DNA of 64,000 nt from assembly GCF_002443255.2 (NCBI RefSeq), contig NW_019211455.1, positions 45,208,103-45,272,102 of the forward strand. The letters are read 5' to 3'. Position numbers and translations under genes: made by a program. Below the pieces are notes generated by a model. The model was given only the letters and a program-made list of their open reading frames with translations. It was not told the DNA's origin and searched no databases. The DNA comes from Varroa destructor. Its lineage: Eukaryota > Arthropoda > Arachnida > Mesostigmata > Varroidae. Every line of letters starts with the position of its first letter. The stretch's first letter is position 1. Shown here in pieces: positions 1 to 11,934 of this stretch.

Positions 1-2150
1 GTTGGCGCTGCATGCTACTGTTCTAGGTTATACTATGATTGTTATTTCTACAGCTCCAAAGCTTTTTACCACGGCTGCCTCTACGTACCGCCGCTGACGC
101 TCTCGCTATATGATTGCGGTGATTCCTTTGAGATTCTTCTGATCAGATGCGGCGCCTACTGAAGTCATTTCTATCTCAATAACGGCAGCTGTAGTAACAG
201 CTAGACGGGATAGCAAAAGTTATCCGGCCAGTCGAAACTAACTAGATTTCTGCTAATCGCCCTACCTAACTCATCAGTGATTTGTTTGAGGATTTCTTCA
301 TGCTGTTGCGGAAGTTCGCCGTCGCGCCGCTGTCAACAGCGGCAGAACGGCTTTCAGTGGGAGCGGAACATCGTCTGTTATAATATTATAGCTGTACTTT
401 TATGTTGTTGCATTTGTTGTTTGGATTGGTGGGTGTGTTATCCCTCATCCGACCCATTGAAAGCGCATAGGATCGGCTGTTCGTTACAAGCTGATGAAAT
501 CACGTCTAGCAAACGCTAGAAATAGGACAAGGTGAGTGATCGACACTGAGAGGAGAGTTGGAGGGGTACAACCCGCTCGCGGCGAGATGCAGTCAAGACA
601 CAGCGACGGCAAATCAATTCAGTATGTCGCTCAATTCGTCCTACATTAACGCTGCTATCAAGCCGATCTTTCTGATTGGTCCTAGCCTGCGCTGTTTCTG
701 AGGCCTATGTGATTTTCTCTGTGATGAAGCCGAGACGTCCCCGGAGTTACTTGGCTATGGAGTAGTATCTTCGTGAGTCAGAATAGAGCCTTTGAGACTG
801 CATCCCTGTAGGCTGTGTATTTAAATTCTAGTCCTACCTGGTCTAGTCATGAAGTCGGAGAGGAGTGACCTTAGCGACAGTTACAGGAATATGGCCACCA
901 AGTGACGGCTCTATTTGTTCAGTAGCGACTAGCGAAACCACGTTGGGCTGTACATACCATAGACGCGGCGTGAACTAAGGTAGACGTACAAATAGCAAAA
1001 GCTAGCAGATTTGGCTTACACACGACCTGATTGACCTATTGGTAACGCCACAGAAAGGCTATTAGGGGCGATCGCTTCTTATGCTAAAAGAAAGACAGAG
1101 AAAAATAGCCACTACCCTGACTGCGACCTTTTTGCCGTTACGGTTCGTACTTCAGATCCTACTGATGTTGCTGGCGTCACCGAAGCTGCAGCCCAGGTAT
1201 CTGGTAGACCGTACAATCTTAGTCAGCCAACGGTCTGTATAAAAAAAAAAAGTGCTCGGTGAAGACTCTTATGAAATTAGCCGAAGCCGAAAACTTCTTA
1301 CTTCTTGTTGTCGTACAGGAGCCGTCTTTATGACGGCGAAGCAGCTTCACTGGACCTCCCTCATAGGAACAAATATAAAAAGCACCTATTTAGACCACCC
1401 GTCAAATCAAAGCGTTAGCCCGTCAAATTAATTGTCGCCTCTAGACTTCCTATACGTCTATCATGTGTTTTAATGATAATGTTCGTAATGTATGTTATTC
1501 ATTATTACTGTCAGATACTTATAATTAAATGAACTGAAAGACAAATAAGCCGTATCCAAACCGTGAGCGTTTTGCAGTGCAGACTAGATCCCAATACCAC
1601 TTACCTGGAAGATAGAAAAAATAGATCCTATTAATTATATGTTATTATTATTCATTGTTATACTATTGTACTATTATTTGATTTCTTTTCTTTTTTGTTT
1701 TATTTGAAGCGTAAAGTATGTTCGCTGAGATCATTATTTAGTTCAAGTAATTAGATAAGTTGACTTCCGCTACGGCTGTGATTTACTGTATATACAATGT
1801 GACCCCTTACGCATGTAAGACTAAGTCTAGTATTCAAAACGATCGATCAAAAAAACCCATCCCACACTTACTAAATCATCTCCGTGCGCTCCTTAAATTC
1901 GTCGTACATTAACTCACCTACGCTTTTATTTTCTTCGAAGCCATTTGTGATCGCAGATTCTTTCGTAGGACAACTACGTATTTCATTAATCGAGCACTAA
2001 TGTTATCACTGCCAACGCGAGTTCTTCAGTGTGAAATACTATTCTATTAAGTGATGATGATTTAAAAATATGTCTTTTATGACACCTTATTACAGTATCA
2101 TTTGCCCCGTTTCAATAAAATTTAGTGTGCCGATCCTTCGGTCGGAATCA
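1..2150. other. No gene seen; AT-rich from about 1380
   Basis: No open frame here is convincing. A donor-like sequence (AAG then GTGAGT, GT at 532) follows a plus-strand frame that shows no recognisable protein. An A11 run lies at 1241-1251. The stretch from about 1380 to 2110 is strongly AT-rich and is broken by stops in all frames. The one notable element is the minus-strand splice-like sequence near 1604, listed separately. Confidence 0.5.
1599..1624 (-). promoter_or_regulatory. Candidate recursive splice site (ratchet point)
   Basis: On the minus strand a pyrimidine-rich tract (plus-strand purines at 1607-1624) runs straight into CAG followed by GTAAGT. A 3' splice site is therefore fused to a consensus 5' splice site, with the junction between 1605 and 1604. 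This is the layout of zero-length-exon ratchet sites known from long insect introns. About 16 of the 18 bases before the AG are pyrimidines. The surrounding DNA is too AT-rich to be a normal exon. Function is inferred from the motif alone. It would imply a minus-strand host gene with a very long intron. Confidence 0.35.
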
Positions 2151-3252
2151 CCTAATGGGTCGCTTTGCCCAAACCGTTCAGGTTTCGAAAATAACATTGC
2201 CCATTTTTCTTGTTTATGTAATGCGGTTCGTTTACTATCGTTAGGCTGACCATCGACGCGAGAAAGCGGTGACTAAGAAACGCTTCGTATATACTTGGCG
2301 TCCCATCGGCTTGCCGGTACAATATGAGGAAATAATAGACGTCTTGCATAGATCTGATTCCCATCGTCCGTGGACATCCAAATTAAAATAAACACGCCTA
2401 CGTATGTAAATCATGCGAACTTCATTGGCCTATTGAACATGTTCTAACCGGTCGAAATCGCATCCTTGCAACGGTGCTGGTGACAACGAACGTTCTTCAT
2501 ATGTCAGAATTGAAACTTCTGTGCCATAGGCAACACTGATTGCCTTTAAATGCTGTGGTCGATTTCGACTCGTTTCTTCTTTGTCCCTTCCTACCGATCC
2601 TCACCTCCGACACCCTCGTTTCGCGTCCAATTAGCATCAGTGTTTTAAGATTAACGGCAACAAACAGCGACTAGTAATGTCGATTCGGCACATCCACTAC
2701 ACAACCCGGGGCATAACAAGAGCGGGGCACAAAGCAAATGCCCCAGTGGCTGTATGAGAGCCATCTGACTAGTTTCTGCTCATGGTGGGAGGGACAGATG
2801 ATGGGAAGAAGCTCTGAAGTATAAACTAATTGTGTGCAATGTGTTCTCCAGCTTTTAACGTTTCTTCGGTGTAATTTACAGCTGTACTGTGGCCAGTCGG
2901 CACGTACGTACACGGTATATTTTGTTGTTGTCTTTGAAGTGAAGCTTTCTGCAACGTAACAGCATGAAGCTGATATTGGGATTAAAATCCTGCGGTTTAT
3001 AATCGAACCAAAAGAATATGGATGATTTTTTTTTCATATAAACGATCATTCTAACATATATCTTGTCAAAAGATAATGCGAGAGAATATAGTTGGCCCAT
3101 ATTATTACTTCGAAAACGCCTAAAAAATACTTTTTTGCTTTTTTTAAATTTTTTGCATGGGTTCGTACTCGTCGTTCTATGTGTGCATGTATGCAGTTGT
3201 GAATTGTTTTTTCATTATAGTTATGATTGTCTGCGTTCAAGCTGTTTATACT

Positions 3253-3294
3253 ACTGTTAATATAATTATGAAAATTATTAATTATATTAACAGT
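3253..3294. repeat. Perfect 16-bp inverted repeat, 10-nt loop
   Basis: The left arm at 3253-3268 is the exact reverse complement of the right arm at 3279-3294, with a 10-base spacer at 3269-3278. A G:U pair and a C:G pair extend the stem to 18 bp. The arms are AT-rich but not simple TA repeats. If transcribed, this would fold as a stable hairpin. It could be a miniature mobile-element remnant or a small-RNA precursor. I see no target-site duplication, and the precursor idea is only a possibility. Confidence 0.9.
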
Positions 3295-3726
3295 GGTGTG
3301 TTGGGAACAACTTGTCAAGCCGGTTTACCTTCCATAAAATTTTTTCTTGAACTGTATGGCTGCACACTCTGTTGGATTTCATTGGAATTGGAAGTGAGCT
3401 GCTATGAGACACGGTTTCACCTCTGGATTTAGCTGACCCTGATTTTTTTTATTTCCGACGTACAATTGTGCACGTATTGCAATTGATTCTGTTATTTGTG
3501 ATGTTCCTGTAGCGTCTTCGAAGGTAATGGGCGACACGATTTGTTTTCACCGCATCTCTGTTTACAACATGCCATGAGCTTCATACGGATGCTTAGAGAT
3601 TTGTACATGCGTCGTCGTCTGCTGGTTAACAGACCAGCTTGTCAGTCAGCTTCGAAACGATTTTTGTGAGAAGGGAAGCCATTGTGCCTAAATCTGTGTT
3701 CTCATTTAATTATAGTTTTTATTAAA

Positions 3727-3770
3727 CGTAAACAATATATATGCATATATATATGTATATATTGTTTACG
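3727..3770. repeat. Perfect 15-bp inverted repeat around a TA-rich loop
   Basis: The arms at 3727-3741 and 3756-3770 are exact reverse complements. Each begins or ends with CGTAAACAAT. The 14-base centre is itself nearly palindromic, alternating A and T with one GC step. The outer halves of the arms are not simple sequence, so TA slippage alone does not explain the match. The element lies about 430 bases from the 16-bp inverted repeat. Confidence 0.9.
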
Positions 3771-4640
3771 CATAGTTGTCTTAACATCTTGTTAACAGCG
3801 GCCGTCTTTGTAGTAGCCACATCCTCTTATCGTTTCGTCAAAAAACACGATGTTTTTTTTAATTGGGTTCTATATATCGCTGCTACGTTAACGTATCATT
3901 AGTACAGAGCCGTGTATTGTTTCGTTCCAATATGAGCTGAACACGTCTGGCTGACTCGATGGCAGGCTATGGGAAACAAAAACAATAAAAACCAATGGCG
4001 AATAAAATACAATGCGTAGTGATGCTGTAGAAAATAGCTATTAACCATAGAATATTTTATTTCCGTCGGGTAAATTGCTTCAGCGGTGACCTTCCTCATA
4101 GCGTTTCTAGTCTATCGTGGATCGCTACGCCGCTTAAAGTCACAGTTGGATGATGCCTTAGACTAGTACAAAAGCTACGCAATAAATATTCGACACGAAA
4201 GCATGGGCACAGCGTCGTTTTAGCAGACTTTCCCATACCAATTGTGACTTGGCAGTATTTACAAAAAACAGTTTAACGTAACCGTTCCAGTACCACCAAC
4301 ACAACGAATTCTACGCAACAGATCATTGGTAATAATAGAATTGTGACAAGAAATATTTTCCTACGCATTTTACAAACGTCGAAACGAACACACTGCCACT
4401 ACACTGTAAACCGGAACAGCTCTTGCTGCCTTCGATAAGTATCACAGCGCTGTTGTCTCTAGCGGCAATTTCCCCCTTTCCTCCCCTTCCTTACCACCCG
4501 TATCCAAAAAATTGCAGCCAGATAGGCAAAAGCAACGCATATCTGGTACTATACGCATCACTGTGGTCCAGGTCCTGTAGTCTGCTGCTTCCGACAGAAC
4601 GATTTTGAAGACCGTATAATCAGGAATTTCTCTACTAGCC

Positions 4641-6520
4641 ACGTGTGCTTGTGTTTTTGGCTCTATCTATTTTCGCCCCTCCTCCTGCTGTTTTATTCTA
4701 TCAGATTTTTTTTTCGAGGTAATTCGAATTCCCCACCTCTGTTCAACAACATAGACTTTTGGGTAGCTAGTGGTTGTGGTATCGTTGCTCCCGTGATGGG
4801 CATCAACCTTTTTATCTCTTGTTGAAGGAACCCCTGCCCCATTTTGCGATAAGGGAGGACCCTTGCTGTTCTTACAAGTGTAGTATAGGATAGGTAAAGT
4901 TGAGTGGCAAGAAATCGAATCCCTTTCTTAGCCAAGGTGCTACGCAACCTTGCAACCATTGGTCTAACTGGAAGCGAAGTCACACCTTGCCCCAGTTGTA
5001 TACACGGCAAGGGGTAGGGCCTGAAGCATAGAAAGGCCTCGATTTGCTTCCAGAAAAGACAGGCAAAAAAGACAGAAGAAGACTGGAATAGACGCCATTG
5101 TCGTTCAGTTGGTGTTGCCACACAAAAACGACAAGTTATTTCTTTCCTACTTATTTTTCTCTCGGTAAAGAGGGTCGAGGCGACATGACGCGGCGAAGAC
5201 ATGGAACTCGATCCTGGGCATCGAAAGCGAAAAATCTGGATCACAACGAGGCCCTAAGAGGAACTCGTACGTTTTGTACGTCGTACCTGAAATACAGCCA
5301 ACAAACCCACGCTACAGGGAATCCGGACACCGCCGTGTCCAAGAACGAGCGCTTTACGCGGAAAGATTGCCGCAGGCAAGAAGCAACCAGGAGAGAAGCG
5401 GTAGTACGTCCGTTGGGCAAACAGCTGGCTTGGGTTTAGGCTAAACGGTGTATATGGTCTGTGTTGGCAGAAGATTCTAGCCTTAGCTAGCTATGTTCTG
5501 CGAACTAAAAGTGAATACTAGCGACTGTCGCACATGAGATAGGCGATGGTAAATTGCGCCATCCCTTGGAAACTGAGGCAAAGAAAAATTGAGAATGACC
5601 AGCGGAGGAATGGAAGACGAAGAATACGGACGAAACAGACTTCCCTCTGTCGCATTCGCGTCCGTCTGCGATATACCCCACCAGAGGGAGTGACACGGCG
5701 TGGAGAAACGGGAATCGAACGAAGGACTGTGTCAAGAGGGAAAGAGAGAAAAGAGTAGCGAGCGATGGCGTCTATGTAGGTTGTACCATAGATAAAACGG
5801 GGGTCCGCCACGGAACTAGAGTATAGAGAGGCTGACCAATAGCCGGCGAAAGACGAGGTGCAGCTAACTCGGCGGTAGAGCATCAGGCGTCGACAAAAAA
5901 AGACTGGCTACAACGGCATCTGAGAGAGGCGATTAATGGTGGATCGCGTAGAGGTGGTAACAATGTCGTGACTATACAGAAAGCATAGACAGAAGTTAAA
6001 CAGTGACTGTTGCAAAAAAGGCTGTGAGAGGCGAACAACTAAGGAAATCCATGACTCGGCACCAGAGAATATGTGAAGATTGTGTGCTGGATTGAGGGGA
6101 GTTATACAGCCAAAGAAAACGAGACTGCAGGCGTTTATACACTAGCTGCTAGAAAAACGAAGGCATCCATCCGAGCGACCGGTTACCCTTTGTGGCTTCC
6201 TGAGCTGGCTTGCCAACGCGGTGGTCGCGGTGGAACTCGTTTTCATTGCTTTTGCGCAGCCAGACCCCTATAGTGGCGACACATCACTTAGAGGAACAGT
6301 AGCAAGAAAGCATTATATAGTAAGGACTCGGTGGTAAAGGCAATGGTGGTGTGCTGACCATACCGTTGGCTCGGGAGATAACCGTGATAGAGTGGTCACG
6401 GTGTCCTTCGTCCGTCTAACTTCGTTCTTGTCCTAGTTTTGCGTCTTCTTCGAAATCTACTCGGCTTAGCCTGTCGAACGAGAAATGGCGGGGCGAAAGT
6501 AAAATAAAAGGGCGCTAGTT
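4641..6520. other. No recognised gene; GC-richer block with overlapping frames
   Basis: Several frames stay open together here, the longest being a 183-codon minus-strand frame at 4693-5244. Its translation has no recognisable domain and is rich in Arg, Ser and Leu, as non-coding GC-richer DNA tends to be. Frames at 5518-5883 (minus) and 5546-5758 (plus) overlap each other. A 7-bp hairpin (CCTTGCC/GGCAAGG) lies near 4985-5015. tRNA-like box motifs near 4911-4966 are discussed among the rejected items. Confidence 0.4.
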
Positions 6521-6640
6521 CACATTGTATTATCATTATTATGATTAGTTAGGCTAGTTTTGTATGTTCACATATGGAACGTGAGTCTTTTCCATGACGT
6601 TGAAGTTTTTTTTTAACGAAAGATGACTTTCATTAAATCT

Positions 6641-6645
6641 ATATA

Positions 6646-6681
<36 letters not shown>
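6641..6681. repeat. (TA)n microsatellite, interrupted
   Basis: Alternating A and T for about 41 bases, with one GTGT interruption near 6651. It is one of several TA arrays in the window. Confidence 0.97.
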
Positions 6682-6938
6682 CTAGTAAAACTATCTGTTT
6701 GAAGGGAAGAGATGATCATAAGATTAAGCCAATTAGATAAGTACTTCTTTCCGGAGAGTGTTTGCTTTTCATCCCATAGAGCACAGTATTAATTTGGGCG
6801 ACTGATCCGGTTGCTGTGACGTTCGCCTATTTTTTTCTAAGAATATTTTTTACGTGTCTACGAAAAACCAAGGGTTAAATCGTCGCAAAATTTTTCAGCT
6901 GACAAAATGGCAGCCGAATGGAGGTCTATGTGGCGAAA

Positions 6939-6950
6939 GGGGGGGGGGGG
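6939..6950 (+). repeat. G12 homopolymer
   Basis: Twelve consecutive G residues in otherwise AT-rich DNA. The length may be unreliable in an assembly. Confidence 0.97.
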
Positions 6951-8684
6951 ACTGTATTCTTTATACTAATCGAGGTATTTCGCCGAACTAAACCAAAATG
7001 CAATACCTCTCCAGACAGTGTTTTATGTAACGAAGATCGTTTCGACGTCAAACAACGAGTTGAGGAAATACGTTATAGATGTTCGTATGTCTAAAATGGA
7101 TAGTTCAGCCTGAAAATGATCGAAGACCTCTTGAGGGGTTTACCTTGCCCACGAAATAGTGGGGTAAAAATGCCTTTCGAGCTACTTTTGATTGCTTTTT
7201 TTAAACGAATTTCTTATTGTGTCGGTTAAAACGATTTTTTTTTAAAATTTTTTTTCGAGGAATATATAAAAAAAATCCAGAATATTTTGATCACGCAAAA
7301 TAGTACTCTGTCAGTATTAGTTTTCTACACCAGTCTATAGATCTTGACGAGCAGAGTAACAATCGATGCATCTTTCTTTAACTAAAATGGACGTTGTGCC
7401 AAAAATCAAATATGATAAAGTAAAGATTTTTCACTTACTTGACATAAACAGACATTTTAATGTAAAAGTCTATGTGGAAGTATTTCTTGTACCAATAGGT
7501 AGCTCTTCATGAGGCTAATTGAAACACTAGATCTCGACTCTCCGGCTGGAGATGCTGTTCGAAAGGTAAAAGCCCAACATGATATTCTATGTAAGGGGGA
7601 TTTGAGATCTCGAGCTGCTGTATAATACTATATATAAGCTCATACTAAAAATGTATTGAGTTAAAATTTTATTGATCGTATCAGTTTGCCTATGTAACAG
7701 CAAAAAAAAAAATAAACAACAAAAAAAGTCGATTTCCAGTGGTTATTTGAACAAATTTCTAACAAAAGTCAATTAGAAAGTAAAAGCGGCTAATGGCCAG
7801 CTTATTTCTGTAAAAAAATCTCCTTAATTTATTTTTAGAAAAAAAAAACACACAATTCCAAAGAATATATGTAAATATTTTTGACAGGAAAAATTAACAA
7901 AACCAAATTTTTCAAATCAAAATTTTCGTAGCGTCCCAGAAAACAAACTTGGCATTCACATGCGTCTTGCAAACAGGGTCAGCGTTAAAAAGACCCATAA
8001 TTACACTGTAGAAATCTACTAAAAGCCTACATGTAACAAGACAGACAAATCTAGGGTTGAGGCGAACCGGCAAACGTATCAGAATAGGCTAATGGGATAA
8101 TTAGAGAAAGGTTAGTTGGAGTAGGGTAATTTGCAATGAGATAATTAAGGCGTATGTTTATAATAGTCTATTTTAGGTTCGGTGTAACATTAATAGATTA
8201 AATAAGCTAACGACGAAACAGGCAGGGGTAGAGCTCGTGAGTTGGCCTAATGATCACTGAATTATGGAGTTATATTATGGCCTCGTCACAATCATGTCAG
8301 ATTAGCAGCTGTCAATCCACTGACAAGTTCCATTGACATCTAGAAAAATAATATATCATATAGTTTCTTTTAAGTTGCGGTAATTAAGATTTTTCCACTT
8401 TTCCCAAGTAATTCCGATGATACTAAGAGCAAACAACGCTCTAGGAAATTGTCGCCTTTATTATCATTATTATTACTTTTAATGACGCGTTTAAATATTC
8501 GATGGCTATCTCTATTTATATTCATTACGTTCAACAATCTCATCAACGGTTTTTACGCCTCCGTTTCGAATCTCCAGTAGCCGACTTTAAAAACGCCCGA
8601 TTGCATAAAAAACGCACAAAATACACGAAAAAATCCTCCCGTTTTCAGTAACGGAGATGCTCCTGTATCAGTTTAACAGATATA

Positions 8685-9059
8685 ATGTATATATTAAACT
8701 ATAAAGAAAATCCTGTACCACCCTGTATAACATTTCCGTGTTCCACGGTTCTTTATATAGTACTTGTGTCTGTGCGGTCCGCTAACGCCGCTCCTATGGA
8801 AAATGCAACCATTAGGCCCCACCTAAACTCTCGTTCACTACCTCAACCCTCGCGTACGTATAACCGAAACATATTAATCACCAACCTCACATTGTATGCA
8901 GCATTTTGCTTTGTTTATCATTACCAATTACAAATTACTAAATCTAGTAGAGGTTACGAAGCTACTATTAAAATCAGTACTATCTCTATTTTCAAGCCGA
9001 GCGTATTCTTGTTGCCGCTATTTACTAGACGAGCAAACAAACGTCCACTGACCGCTTAA
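8685..9059 (+). CDS. Candidate ORF, 124 codons, unknown
   Basis: This is the longest frame I found that begins with a real ATG (124 codons, ending in TAA). It starts in a TATA-rich context. The translation has a hydrophobic stretch near residues 20-35, several Asn-x-Ser/Thr sites and a basic C-terminus, but no domain I recognise. Purines at codon position 1 are only about half, so codon usage gives little support. It lies alone, just after a long gene-free AT-rich block. The reading as a protein gene is weak, and a chance frame is at least as likely. Confidence 0.15.
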   Translation: MYILNYKENPVPPCITFPCSTVLYIVLVSVRSANAAPMENATIRPHLNSRSLPQPSRTYNRNILITNLTLYAAFCFVYHYQLQITKSSRGYEATIKISTISIFKPSVFLLPLFTRRANKRPLTA

Positions 9060-9495
9060 GTGAGCTACTGTTTAACATAACATCTACAATCACCAGCAAA
9101 TTTGACCATTGGAGCTGGTCGACATCGAAAATATATATTTATTTATAAAATCTATAACTTTTTATAGACCGTTAATTTTATTCGGGCACGCCTGGAAGAG
9201 GCAAACAAGAAGTGTCAGTTAATAGTAGCCTTACGACTAGCAGACAGGTGGGCTGCTTTGAATTTTTTTTACAAGTTCCCATATTCAATTTAACACCTTG
9301 TGGTTAACTGGCGCTGCTCGCTGCAAGCAGATGCTCAGATCTGTCTTAAGTTATTGCAGTACGTTCGATCAGCGCTTCGTTATCCTTCTTACTGCTATTA
9401 CGTCGATGGTTGTCGTTTTTATTTTTGCGTCGGCTGAAATTCTCCGCTAGGACTGACCCTTTCGAACAAGGTCAACGGTAAACAATCGGCAATGA

Positions 9496-9975
9496 AGAGG
9501 CCTATTTTCCGTGTTCTGCGGGGGTGGTCGTCGTCGTGGTAGGATAATTTTATTCGCTTATGTCACCCACAGTAGCTGCGATACAGGTCGTATTAGTGGC
9601 AGAGGCGACACGGGGCAACCGATAACGAATAGCGAAAAAGAACCCCAGGCTTGCACTGGCACGCGAGCAAACGGGGCTTCGCTTGTCGTTCAATGGCCAC
9701 GAACAAGCTCAAAAAAGCGATTTTTATCTTACGAACAGCAACGGAAGCTGTTCGCCGTCGATATCGTTTCATACTGGAGTATTGTAAGTTGTGGTAGTGA
9801 TATCAAAGCTACGATCTGTATCGACACTTCAGCTGATATTGCCACAGAGCTTTGGCGGGTGACGATTTCAGAGTTTTGTTGGTCCAGTTACCAAGTACCG
9901 CGAACAACAACAACAACGGTAACAAAGGATGTAAAAACAACAAATACGATAGGACAACGTAATAGCAATAACTAG
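9496..9975 (+). CDS. Coding-like open segment, about 159 codons, unknown
   Basis: The frame is open from a TGA at about 9493 to a TAG at 9973-9975, with no early ATG, so if real it is an exon or a pseudogene. By hand count about 65% of its codons start with a purine (100 of 154 from the GTG at 9511), clearly more than chance. That is the usual sign of protein-coding sequence. The C-terminal part is Thr-rich from an ACA run near 9900. I recognise no domain. A possible internal donor (T then GTAAGT) occurs near 9784. No strong acceptor marks its 5' end. Confidence 0.25.
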   Translation, partial: RGLFSVFCGGGRRRGRIILFAYVTHSSCDTGRISGRGDTGQPITNSEKEPQACTGTRANGASLVVQWPRTSSKKRFLSYEQQRKLFAVDIVSYWSIVSCGSDIKATICIDTSADIATELWRVTISEFCWSSYQVPRTTTTTVTKDVKTTNTIGQRNSNN

Positions 9976-11934
9976 AGGTGCTATGTTCTTATCCAGATAT
10001 TCCAAGCAGTCCGCCCAGAAAACCTTCCCATAGCTGACTTTTAGCTGTCCCGTCCACAAGGTGTGTATGGCTGTCTATCATTGTTTTCGAACGTATGTCA
10101 GAAGAGCAACATGAGTAATCTAAAGGGACCGAGCAAAAGTTAGAATTTCTATATCTGGTACTTTTCCCTGTGTGTCCCCCTCTTAGTTTGAACACAAACA
10201 GCTGTATTTTCGTTACCACTTTGGTACCATACGGCAACCAACTGGTCAGCTAACGGGGCAAGCAGATTGCTTATTAAGGTGTATTCACTATCAAGTTCAT
10301 ATGGCCTCTATATCTGTTCTGCCCGGTAAAATTCTGTATCTTTACCGGCGGACAATTTAAAGTAGTTTTTGGATGCGCACGTTCGATATAATCTCGAAAC
10401 AATAAAGCGAGCTTTCGCAATGTAAAAAGACCGGTTTAAATAGGATCATCTAGTGGAGGACCCTGAGGGAAGCTGCAGTTGATTTCTGAAGCGTTGAAGC
10501 ATAATCTCTATGAAGGAGCGGTATTGCCACATGTTTGTGAGCAATGATGCAATTTGTTTATTATCTAGCCTCTATTCATAGGTACACAAAGCAAATATTA
10601 GTGCACGTGGAAACTGTCAATTAGTAACGGTATTTCCATGGAACTGTTGATGTTCCAAAACTGTATTAATACGTGTGCATTCTCTTTTCTATAGTAACAC
10701 GTTTTCGCCATTGATGCATATTGCTATTAGCATTGGAATTACCTTAATTGATACCAACCTTCCGAACAGCAACGTACCTAAAAAGTTTCTGTGCAAAATT
10801 TCCCAACAACGGGTCCAGCAGCGCTACCCGAATTACCACTCGTCTTCGCCTCCATTTAACTCGAGAAAAATATGAATTTAGCGGACGAGTGCAACAATCG
10901 CGGTATTGCAGATGTCAACAGTTGTGACCGCCGACTGCCGGCATTGGCGTACGTTGTGGTTATCACTTAAAACGTAATTAGTGCCGTTTGCTTTACCCAT
11001 ACAAAGAACCACTCACACCAGCTAGTAAACATTCCTACGGTACTTCGTCGTGCTCGTAAGATATTATTAAAAGAACCTTTATTTTTCCTTCTATGTCCAC
11101 CTTTATCGACTCGATCTCTGTTACTTTTCAGCTAGCTTGACTCGCTGATCGTCTGCTTTCGCGGATGCCCAATGCCGATGCCTGTGGACACGTTCGTCTG
11201 AGTAGAGTTGTGTTTCGTGACAGTGGCAACTTCTCGAATTGGTAATATGGCCTACAGCAGCTTGGAGGGTTCTCTTCGCTTCGAGGAACGTTCTCCTGCT
11301 GAGGAGGTTTTTGAGAGGATTGAAACTCTAATTAGATATGTGTTCACCGCTCCGAGTATACAAGTTCGAATTTATGCAGCGTGCAACATTTTAAAACAAG
11401 AATGTCAATGCTTGTCTCGTTTTTCACATCCATTTGCGCTTGGCCATTCCCGAGGCTACAATGTAGCGTGAAGGAACTAAAGGGTAAAGGTAAAGCTGTG
11501 TTATTGTTGAAGGCACTGGCCAATATCCCACGGGATTGTTTAGGGCGTAGGCAGTTTGGAGACGGGGAAGGAAATAGAATAGATTGTGCACTGATGTGAG
11601 CCAGTGGGCGAAGACAGTAAGCGCAGACGTCATCGGATATGGATGAGGGGCGGAAGATCTCCTTCAGGTTCTTCTACAATCGTTTTCCCATCATCCTTTC
11701 TCTCTAATTTTCTCTGCATCTTTTATACCGTCACACCGCCGTTGAAGTTGGCTGTGCCGATGTCTGCAGTAATAGCTGTAGCACAGCGTTCCTCTATCGT
11801 TAACATTTGAAGGGGTTGGCCTGGGCCTATACTTGGTGGTCAGTCGTTAGCTTCCGAGTCCTGCTAGCGTTTGAAATGATAATGTCCGTTTCAGCAAAGT
11901 GGCACAGCACCTTCCTTCATCACCAAGGTCGCTC
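9976..11934. other. No recognised gene
   Basis: Only short frames occur, including a frame at 11208-11471 on the plus strand. Its segment from about 11247, beginning Met-Ala-Tyr-Ser, looks fairly natural but matches nothing I know. A plausible acceptor (TTACTTTTCAG) ends near 11131, upstream of it. An 8-bp hairpin at 10323-10348 is listed separately. The rest shows nothing. Confidence 0.4.
10323..10348. repeat. 8-bp hairpin, 10-nt loop
   Basis: CCGGTAAA at 10323-10330 pairs with TTTACCGG at 10341-10348. A stem of this size is expected by chance several times in a window this long, so it is recorded only as a structure. Confidence 0.8.

Larger units (their letters stand above)
2151..4640. other. 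No gene seen; inverted-repeat region
   Basis: Short open frames occur on both strands, but none is recognisable or clearly coding-like. Three minus-strand and two plus-strand frames overlap between 2670 and 3430, which argues against any one of them. The part from 2900 to 3900 is AT-rich and contains two long perfect inverted repeats, listed separately. A small hairpin of 5 bp (CTGGT/ACCAG) lies near 3625. Confidence 0.5.
6521..8684. other. AT-rich stretch without genes
   Basis: Stops are dense in all six frames, and no frame of 60 codons or more occurs between 6274 and 8684. The sequence contains A-rich and T-rich runs, a TA array and a G12 run. It is the clearest non-coding block of the window. 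I see no promoter, RNA gene or repeat family in it beyond the simple repeats. Confidence 0.7.

Noticed and set aside
4693..5244. 183-codon minus-strand frame as a gene
   Set aside because: No domain, skewed composition and other frames open at the same place. A frame this long is near the chance maximum for the window.
5705..5790. Minus-strand B box CGTTCGATTCC with a distant A-like motif
   Set aside because: The A box is incomplete, the spacing is long and there are no pairing arms. Several 9-of-10 B boxes are expected by chance.
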